From Christensenella sp. UBA7703 (GTDB lineage: Bacteria > Bacillota > Clostridia > Christensenellales > CAG-138), in the NCBI GenBank assembly GCA_002482505.1, contig DLGD01000014.1, positions 79,176-143,175 of the forward strand: 64,000 bases of DNA, given 5' to 3'. This document shows positions 58,231-64,000 of this stretch, piece after piece. A program made the position numbers and the translations under genes. Below the pieces are notes generated by a model. That model saw only the letters and a program-made list of their open reading frames with translations, did not search any database and was not told the DNA's origin. How positions within the stretch are numbered: the first letter of the stretch is position 1; each line of letters opens with the position of its first letter.

Positions 58231-60459
58231 CTATGAAATTCTTGGCAGAAACGGTGACGGATCGCCCGCGCAATATACATGCAGTACGTGCAGCGCGCGG
58301 GTGCATGCGGTATAGAGCAGCAACCGTTCGCTCTCGTTACAATAATGCCCACCACCCGCGTTGGCAAGAAGTACCGCGTCAAACTCCAGCCCCTTTGCCA
58401 GATAGGCGGGCAGCACCACCGCGCCGCGCGGAAACGCATCTTCGCCGCCAAAGATCGCCTGAACGGGAATGTACTCTTTCAGCACATGATAGACCGCCTT
58501 TGCCTCCGCTTTTGTCTGCGTCAGAATGCCGATCGAAGCATGCCCTTTTGCCGTTAGGTCGCGGATGTCCTGCGCGATTGCGTGATACACCGCATCCTCG
58601 TTTTCCAAAGGCAGGATCAAAGGCGCGTCTCCGTGGCGGCCGACGGAGTCGATCTCTGCCTTGCGGTTGAGGATTGCGCCGGCAAAGGCAATGATCTCCG
58701 CCGTCGAGCGGTAACTCTTTGTAAAGCGTAGCAATAGCGTCTCTTCCGGCGGGAAGAGTGTGGAGATGGTTTCGTAGCCACCAAGACTGAGATACGGCGT
58801 GATCGATTGATCCAGATCGCCAAGCATAGTGACGCTTGCCTGCGCGAAAAACAGGCGGATGCATTCATATTGCAGCGGAGTATAATCCTGCGCCTCGTCG
58901 ATGATGACATATCGAATGCGCGCGGTTTTTTGCGTCCCGCCCAACGTACCCTGCAGATACAAAAGCGCAATCTGATCCTCGTAATGCAACAGCCCTGCAC
59001 GGATAGTTTCTTGCGTATAGCGGGCGACGGCTTCGCATACGTCCGCATCCGCACCGGGCAGCCAGCGGGCAAGCTCGCCAAGAAACGCGTTATACACACT
59101 TGCGGCGGAAACATCCGTCATGGCGAGTGCGCGCTCCCGCGCGGGCTGAGACTCCTGCTTTGCGATTGCGCGGCTTCTGCGCCGCAACTCGCCCCGGTCG
59201 ATGAACCCTTCCGCCGCGGTGATGCCCTCCGCAATCTGTGCCGCCCGCCTTGCCTCGTAGTTCGTGAGCAGATAGTCCATCCGCGCGCGGAGTTTTTCGA
59301 AGCGTGCAAGATAGGGAAGTGACGCATAATCATAAGAAAACAACCGCGCAAGCTCCAGCGAGGAAGCGATGGTGACGCCCGCGCAGATGAGCGGGGCAAA
59401 TGTCACTTGCTCATTGGCGAGCGCCTGGGCATATGACTTGATCGCGTCCCGAAATGCAGGTGAGGATTTCAGCTGCAGGCTTTGTATCCGTGCGGGATAA
59501 ACGGACGGTTGTTGCAGAGAAAAGAGAGAATCCAACAGGTCGTAATAACGTTCCCGCTTTCCTTTTGTGGCGAGCGCACCGGAGAGAAATGACTCAAACG
59601 TGGTTTGGAGCATGTTTGCCTCGCCCAACTCCGGAAGGACGTTTGAGATATAGTCACTGAACACCGGGTTTGGCGAAAAGACAATGATGTTTTCCGACGT
59701 GATCGTGTCCCGATGGCGAAAGAGAAGGTATGCGATGCGGTGGAGCGCAACGGATGTTTTTCCGCTGCCTGCCGCGCCTTGCACGATCAGGTGCTTAAAT
59801 GTTTCGTTTCGGATGGCGCGGTTCTGCTCACGCTGGATCGTGGTGACGATGGAGCGCATCTTGCCGTCCACGTGACCCGCTAGCATCTGCTGGAGCATTT
59901 CGTCGTCAATCTTGACGCTGCTGTCGAAACTATAGGAAAGTTTGCCGTTTTCAATCTTATATTGCCGTTTTTTCGTCAGCTCGCCTTCGACTACGCCGCC
60001 CGGGGTAATGAAGCTCGCTTTGCCGACTTCGTCGTCATAAAACATGCCGCTCACCGGCGCACGCCAGTCGTAGACCATCACGCGGTTGTCGTCGGTGATC
60101 AGGCTGAATGTGCCGATGTAGTATGGCTTTGCAGTTGCCTGTTCGCTTGTGCGAAAATCGATCCGCCCGAAATATGGGGAACGGAGCATCCGGGTCAGCT
60201 TCGCTTTTTGCTGTTCGATGATGCCGTGGCTGCGCTTTTGTTTTTTCATGACGTTGATGTATTCGAGAAAATCGACCAGCTTGTCCAGCCCGTCGGAAGC
60301 TGCGATGGAACCGACGTCTTCCCAAAGCTCACGCTGGGTATCAATCGCGTCGTCCTTGAGCGCATCGTCCTGCATGCTGGCTTCCTGATACTGCGCGTTT
60401 GCTTCCGAAAGCACGCTTTCCAGCCATTGCTCTTCCTGCCTCAACTCCGTATTGTTCAT
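58231..60459 (-). CDS. helD: HelD-type superfamily 1 helicase
   Basis: The 742-residue protein has an N-terminal coiled-coil arm (ELRQEEQWLESVLSEA), an insertion typical of RNA-polymerase-recycling HelD proteins, and UvrD/PcrA motifs: VQGAAGSGKTSVALHR, VIIDEAQDYTPLQY, TKSYRSTAEI. HelD removes stalled RNA polymerase from DNA. The ATG at 60459 follows AGGAGGC; 60525 is an unsupported extension. Confidence 0.88.
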   Translation of the reverse strand: MNNTELRQEEQWLESVLSEANAQYQEASMQDDALKDDAIDTQRELWEDVGSIAASDGLDKLVDFLEYINVMKKQKRSHGIIEQQKAKLTRMLRSPYFGRIDFRTSEQATAKPYYIGTFSLITDDNRVMVYDWRAPVSGMFYDDEVGKASFITPGGVVEGELTKKRQYKIENGKLSYSFDSSVKIDDEMLQQMLAGHVDGKMRSIVTTIQREQNRAIRNETFKHLIVQGAAGSGKTSVALHRIAYLLFRHRDTITSENIIVFSPNPVFSDYISNVLPELGEANMLQTTFESFLSGALATKGKRERYYDLLDSLFSLQQPSVYPARIQSLQLKSSPAFRDAIKSYAQALANEQVTFAPLICAGVTIASSLELARLFSYDYASLPYLARFEKLRARMDYLLTNYEARRAAQIAEGITAAEGFIDRGELRRRSRAIAKQESQPARERALAMTDVSAASVYNAFLGELARWLPGADADVCEAVARYTQETIRAGLLHYEDQIALLYLQGTLGGTQKTARIRYVIIDEAQDYTPLQYECIRLFFAQASVTMLGDLDQSITPYLSLGGYETISTLFPPEETLLLRFTKSYRSTAEIIAFAGAILNRKAEIDSVGRHGDAPLILPLENEDAVYHAIAQDIRDLTAKGHASIGILTQTKAEAKAVYHVLKEYIPVQAIFGGEDAFPRGAVVLPAYLAKGLEFDAVLLANAGGGHYCNESERLLLYTACTRALHVLHVYCAGDPSPFLPRIS

Positions 60460-60540
60460 GCGCTGCCTCCTAACAAACCTGGCTGTAGCCTCAACCGGCA
60501 TACCCGAATTCTCCGTTGCCAGCAAGCGATCGAAAAACGC

Positions 60541-60569
60541 TTGACAAAGAAGAAAATCTATATTACGAT
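60541..60569 (+). promoter_or_regulatory. Candidate promoter of a short RNA
   Basis: TTGACA (60541-60546), 17 bases, TACGAT (60564-60569), with no gene directly behind it but a terminator at 60676. Confidence 0.4.
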
Positions 60570-60575
60570 TAATTT

Positions 60576-60701
60576 ATAGAATGCATAAGCCAAATATTTA
60601 TGCAAGATATACTTTCTAAGTGTAGCTGCTTTCTGTTGAGGTTGTCAAGAAAAAAGAATGATTTGGATCGATTTACCCGTGCATATGCGCGGGCGTTTTT
60701 T
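60576..60701 (+). ncRNA. Candidate small RNA between helD and the DUF1538 gene
   Basis: The predicted transcript has a TGCATAA/TTATGCA hairpin at its 5' end and finishes in an intrinsic terminator. It has no convincing reading frame (a 62-codon frame at 60600 is unlikely). Evidence is only the promoter/terminator pair. Confidence 0.35.
60676..60701 (+). terminator. Terminator of the candidate small RNA
   Basis: CCCGTGC and GCGCGGG pair around ATAT, then CGTTTTTT. Confidence 0.75.
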
Positions 60702-60788
60702 ATGCTCCGATCTCATGCAAGTGTATATTACTTGAAGCGGAGAAATCCTGACACAGATCGTTTCCACAAGCTCAAACTATATAAATAA

Positions 60789-60817
60789 ACGTAAAAAACT
60801 ATTATTTTACGTTTTTT
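60789..60817 (+). terminator. AT-rich hairpin before the DUF1538 gene
   Basis: ACGTAAAA and ATTTTACGT pair and a T run follows. It lies 37 bases before the start codon and may be an attenuator or a terminator of upstream transcription. Confidence 0.5.
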
Positions 60818-60853
60818 GCAGCGGCGGGCGAAAGAATCTGCTATAGTAGAGAT

Positions 60854-62557
60854 ATGAAGGCTTTGCGCACGCTCAAAGAAGTGTTACTCTCCTCACTGCC
60901 GCTCGCCGCCATCATCGTAGTCGTCTGTGTTTTCATTGCCCCCTTGGAAAATCCGTCCGATTACGGTAAGCTGGTGTTGGGCTTTTTCTGCGTAGTCGTT
61001 GGGCAGGCGTTTTTCCTCGTCGGACTGGACGAAAGCATTCTGCCCGCAGGCAAGCTCATCGGCAGTGCGCTGCCGAAGCTGAAGAAGAGCCTGTTTGTGA
61101 TTCTCTTTGGCGTATTGTTCGGCATACTTGCGACGGTTGCGGAGCCCGCGCTGGCGGTGCTCGCGCGGCAGACACACAGCATCCTGCCCGAAGTGAACGC
61201 GACTTTGTTCATCTGGATTCTCAGCACGGGCATCGGCGTATTCGTGGGGCTTGCGCTCTATCGCGTGATCCGAAACTTCAGCATTAAGCTGATCTTCGCG
61301 ATTCTATATGTGCTGGTGTTCGTTGTGGTCATCTTTGTGCCGGAGGAGTTTGTTGCCCTCGCGTTTGACGGCAGCGGCGCCACCACGGGGGACATCTCCG
61401 TTCCGTTCATCCTTGCGCTCGGCATCGGTATCTCCGCCACGATGTCCAAACGCAAGACGAATGAGGACACGTTCGGCATCATCGGCATCGCGTCGGTGGG
61501 GCCAATCCTCGCGGTATTCCTCTACGGAATTCTGCTCAAGATCGTCTACGGCGGCGAGATACCGCCGGCCGCGGTCTATAGCCCCGGCGGCGCGGAGACG
61601 CTGATCGAGGTCGTGCGTGAAAACCTGGGCGGGGTTGCGCTGGCTCTGCTGCCGATCTTGCTCGTGTTTGTGGTGTTTCAGCTCTTCTTCCTGCGGCTGC
61701 CGAAGAAGCAGTTTATCCGCATGATGCTCGGTTCTCTGCCGGTCTACGCGGGGCTTTTGATCTTCCTTTCTGGTATCGATTTTGGCTTTGCGTTTGCGGG
61801 CAAATACATCGGCGAGGTGTTTTTAGACGCTTCGCGCCCGGATTGGTTCCCGTGGCTGCTGATTCCGCTTGGTTTTATCCTTGGCGTGGCGATTACGCTC
61901 TCGGAGCCCGCGGTAACGGTGCTTGGCGAGCAGTTGGAGGAGATTACAAACGGACACATCAAAAAGGCGACCATCCGCTGGACGCTTGCCATCGGAATCG
62001 GGCTAGCGGGTATGCTGATTATGGTGAAGATACTCACCCAGGTCAACATTCTATGGTTCCTCGTTCTGCTGTATGCAATTTCGCTTTTGATGATGCTCTT
62101 TACGTCCGATCTGTTTGTAGGACTTGCGTTTGATTCCGGCGGCGTGACGGGCGGGGCGCTGACCTCCGCGTTTTTAACCCCGCTGACGCTCGGAACCGCG
62201 CAGGCGGTTGCGCAAAAGGCGGGCGGAGCCGCGCAGTCCGTGCTGACCAACGGGTTCGGCATCATCGCGTTTATCTCGGTCACTCCCCTGATCACCGTGC
62301 AGGCGCTGGGGATTCTCTATGCGCGGCAGATGCGCCTTGCCAAGCGCAGACAGGATGCTCTGGAAGAACTGGAATACGACGAACTCGCTTCGTTTGCCGC
62401 GTCGATTGCGGACGACGAAGGCGAGCTGGATTTGATAGAGACGCAAGCTGCTGCGCCGGAAACACAGCAACAGCTGAACAACGAACCAACCGATCAACAA
62501 CCCGAAGGCATTGCGCGGGAGATATGCGCGAGCCCGACTGGAGGAATTTTACCATGA
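60854..62557 (+). CDS. DUF1538 membrane protein
   Basis: The 567-residue protein has two homologous halves, each with about six helices; matching elements include TVAEPALAVL and TLSEPAVTVLG, and ALAFDGSGATTGDIS and GLAFDSGGVTGGALTSAF. Such inverted or tandem duplication is typical of transporters. It ends with a charged tail (about 500-567). PII-like genes follow, so regulation by nitrogen or energy status is likely. Substrate unknown. Confidence 0.85.
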   Translation: MKALRTLKEVLLSSLPLAAIIVVVCVFIAPLENPSDYGKLVLGFFCVVVGQAFFLVGLDESILPAGKLIGSALPKLKKSLFVILFGVLFGILATVAEPALAVLARQTHSILPEVNATLFIWILSTGIGVFVGLALYRVIRNFSIKLIFAILYVLVFVVVIFVPEEFVALAFDGSGATTGDISVPFILALGIGISATMSKRKTNEDTFGIIGIASVGPILAVFLYGILLKIVYGGEIPPAAVYSPGGAETLIEVVRENLGGVALALLPILLVFVVFQLFFLRLPKKQFIRMMLGSLPVYAGLLIFLSGIDFGFAFAGKYIGEVFLDASRPDWFPWLLIPLGFILGVAITLSEPAVTVLGEQLEEITNGHIKKATIRWTLAIGIGLAGMLIMVKILTQVNILWFLVLLYAISLLMMLFTSDLFVGLAFDSGGVTGGALTSAFLTPLTLGTAQAVAQKAGGAAQSVLTNGFGIIAFISVTPLITVQALGILYARQMRLAKRRQDALEELEYDELASFAASIADDEGELDLIETQAAAPETQQQLNNEPTDQQPEGIAREICASPTGGILP

Positions 62558-62871
62558 CCCAATGCGCGCCGGAGCATATCGCGTTTCTCGTGATCGTTGC
62601 CGGAAGAAAGCAAAAGAACGAGTTGCTTGAGATCTTACTCAAGATGGAGTGCCGGATCGTAAACACCCTGTATGGTAAAAGTTCAATCCGCGCAGGACAT
62701 CTGGTCGAGATGCTCGGCTTCGTGCCGGAGGAGAACAAGGTGGTTATCACCTGCATCCTCAAAAAAGAAAAAGTGGACAGCATTTTCGAAACCCTGCAAC
62801 GCGATTTTCACTTTGACAAGCCAAATACGGGCATCGCGTTCACCATCCCGATTTCCGGGATTTCCCTGTAG
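62554..62871 (+). CDS. PII-like protein, first copy
   Basis: The 105-residue protein has the ferredoxin-like PII fold (FLVIVAGRKQKNELLEILL, and C-terminal FTIPISGI), but its T-loop region is short and lacks the GlnB signature. It overlaps the DUF1538 gene by ATGA and follows TGGAGGA. It probably binds a nucleotide and regulates the membrane protein. Confidence 0.75.
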   Translation: MTQCAPEHIAFLVIVAGRKQKNELLEILLKMECRIVNTLYGKSSIRAGHLVEMLGFVPEENKVVITCILKKEKVDSIFETLQRDFHFDKPNTGIAFTIPISGISL

Positions 62872-62885
62872 AAACGGAGGAACAC

Positions 62886-63227
62886 ATGGATCAAACACAG
62901 AAGATCAAGGCGTTGTTCATCATCGTCAACGCCGGATATACGGACGCAATCATGGAGCTTGTCCGCGCGGAAGGCGCGAGCGGGGCCACGATTCTCAACG
63001 CGCGCGGTGAAGGCGCAAAGGTGGAGTCGTTTCTCGGTATCACGGTCGATTCGGAAAAAGAGATGATCATGACGATTGTGGATAAAGAAACGGCAAAGCG
63101 CATCACCACCGCGATGAAAGAGAAGGCAGGCTGGAAATCTACCCTGCGCGGTATTTGTTTCACCATGCCGGTCGATCGCGTGGTGGGGATCAACACCGAC
63201 ACGCTTTCGGCGTTGGAGGAGAAGTAG
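62886..63227 (+). CDS. PII-like protein, second copy
   Basis: The 113-residue protein is PII-related: IKALFIIVNAGYTDAIMELVRAEGASGATILNARG matches the PII strand-helix core, followed by MIMTIVDKETAKRI and CFTMPVDRVVGI. Canonical T-loop Tyr is absent. It lies 14 bases after the first copy, in the same operon. Confidence 0.8.
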   Translation: MDQTQKIKALFIIVNAGYTDAIMELVRAEGASGATILNARGEGAKVESFLGITVDSEKEMIMTIVDKETAKRITTAMKEKAGWKSTLRGICFTMPVDRVVGINTDTLSALEEK

Positions 63228-63271
63228 CGGACGTCTTTCCGCGCTGTCTACCATCAGCCACACAGAGACTA

Positions 63272-63298
63272 AAGAGGCCCGAAAGCCTCTTTTTTTGT
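63272..63298 (+). terminator. Terminator after the PII genes
   Basis: AGAGGC and GCCTCT pair around CCGAAA, followed by seven T residues. Confidence 0.88.
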
Positions 63299-63317
63299 GC
63301 GGATCGACTTGTCCGTG

Positions 63318-64000
63318 TTACGCTGCTTCTTTTTTCGGCAGCGACACGAGGCTGCTGAGGACCATGCCGAGCACGATCAGCCCGACACCGAACCAGCCGA
63401 ACGCGTCTGGCGGCGCATCGCGAAGCAGCAGCACGCCGCCAAGCAGCGTGAAGAGCACCTCAAACGACTGCGTGGATTCCACAACCGCAAGCTGCCGCTG
63501 GCTTTGCTTGACGAGGTCTGTCGCGCGGAAGAACAGCAGCGTCGCAATCACGCCGGAGAGAACCGCAACACCCAGCGATTGCACCGCCTGCGAAACCGAA
63601 GGCAGCCCGCGGGTAACAAGGCCATAGAGCCCAAGCAGCACCCAAAACGGCAGGCTACACAATGTCATGCCATAGACGCGCTCCACCGTGCTGAGTTCCG
63701 GCGGACAGAGCGCCATCATCTTCCGGTTGCCGAGGGGGTAAGCGATTGCGGCAACGAGGATCGGCAGTAGCGTGCGCGCGATAGACTCCAGCCGGAGGGA
63801 GACGATGTTGCCGAGCTGCAGCAGGAACACACCGACGAGGATGATTGCCGCCGCGCCGAGGTTTTTGAGAGCGATCTTTTTTTGAAACAGCGGAGAGAGC
63901 AGCAGCCCCATCACGATGGTCACCTGCCAACTCGCGGCGATCAGCCAGCTTTCGCCGTGATCCCCCGCAAAGGAAATCGGCGCATAAAACAGACCGAAAC
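63318..64000 (-). CDS. DMT-superfamily multidrug efflux transporter, partial
   Basis: The gene is cut by the window edge. The reading frame stays open upstream of the GTG at 63923 (segment FYAPISFAGDHGESWLIAA continues it), so the start lies beyond 64000. At least 227 residues with about eight helices are visible; the pattern fits EamA-like transporters, of the group annotated as multidrug resistance efflux. Substrate is not determined. Confidence 0.8.
   Translation of the reverse strand, partial: FGLFYAPISFAGDHGESWLIAASWQVTIVMGLLLSPLFQKKIALKNLGAAAIILVGVFLLQLGNIVSLRLESIARTLLPILVAAIAYPLGNRKMMALCPPELSTVERVYGMTLCSLPFWVLLGLYGLVTRGLPSVSQAVQSLGVAVLSGVIATLLFFRATDLVKQSQRQLAVVESTQSFEVLFTLLGGVLLLRDAPPDAFGWFGVGLIVLGMVLSSLVSLPKKEAA

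Noticed and set aside
60600..60788. 62-codon frame after the candidate small-RNA promoter
   Set aside because: It runs across a strong terminator and has no ribosome site.

Overview
The window reads as a chromosomal segment of an anaerobic, fairly GC-rich member of the Firmicutes, most likely class Clostridia. The evidence is a T-box leader, a ferredoxin-dependent 2-oxoacid oxidoreductase, LytS/YesN-type two-component regulators, a HelD helicase, a YerC/TrpR-like regulator heading the his operon, strong AGGAGG ribosome sites and frequent ATGA stop/start overlaps. No tRNA, rRNA, CRISPR array or transposase gene was seen. Genus cannot be assigned from what is visible.

Layout. 1-384: inverted repeat and a promoter with two copies of a palindromic operator-like site. 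385-3026: four-subunit 2-oxoacid:ferredoxin oxidoreductase (VOR/KOR type). 3099-5715: T-box-controlled omega-amidase-like hydrolase and branched-chain aminotransferase. 6023-7006: DUF5692 membrane protein. 7132-8973: AT-rich OLD-family nuclease, probably acquired. 9032-10159: LUD protein and RidA, followed by a candidate independent small RNA on the minus strand (about 10364-10191). 10608-19252: complete histidine operon (yerC-hisZGDCBHAFIE and a PHP histidinol phosphatase), followed by a PurO-type IMP cyclohydrolase that fits the AICAR by-product of HisF/HisH. 20076-26136: HD-GYP protein facing a PilZ-bearing cellulose-synthase-like glycosyltransferase and a large membrane protein.

26220-34919 is the most interesting region. 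It holds a complete chorismate, phenylalanine and tyrosine operon (aroF-tyrA-aroB-aroA-aroC-pheA-aroE::aroK-aroQ). The leader in front of it contains four exact-period 33-bp repeats, each able to form a short hairpin, then a 31-codon leader peptide with nine Phe/Tyr codons, then an intrinsic terminator whose 5' arm can instead pair with an upstream segment. This is the layout of transcription attenuation by aromatic aminoacyl-tRNA supply, with an unexplained repeat module placed directly before the leader peptide.

34938-43257: two MFS transporters, an EF-hand/LEA-like protein, a phosphatase, an Imm5-like orphan, a 217-bp terminal-inverted-repeat element, and an ammonium-transporter::PII fusion with a small membrane partner behind a leader that can fold in two exclusive ways. 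43557-45593: enolase and a HAD phosphatase. 45709-55542: a galactose/glucose-type ABC transporter (mglBAC-like) with a sensory operon containing a second binding lipoprotein, a membrane-tethered binding protein, a LytS-type kinase and a YesN-type regulator. 55751-60459: XPD/DinG-like helicase with a nuclease-like N terminus, and HelD. 60854-63227: DUF1538 membrane protein with two PII-like proteins. 63318-64000: DMT-family efflux transporter cut by the window edge.

Nitrogen sensing recurs (Amt::PII, DUF1538-PII-PII), and RNA-based control recurs (T-box, attenuator, amt leader, candidate small RNAs).
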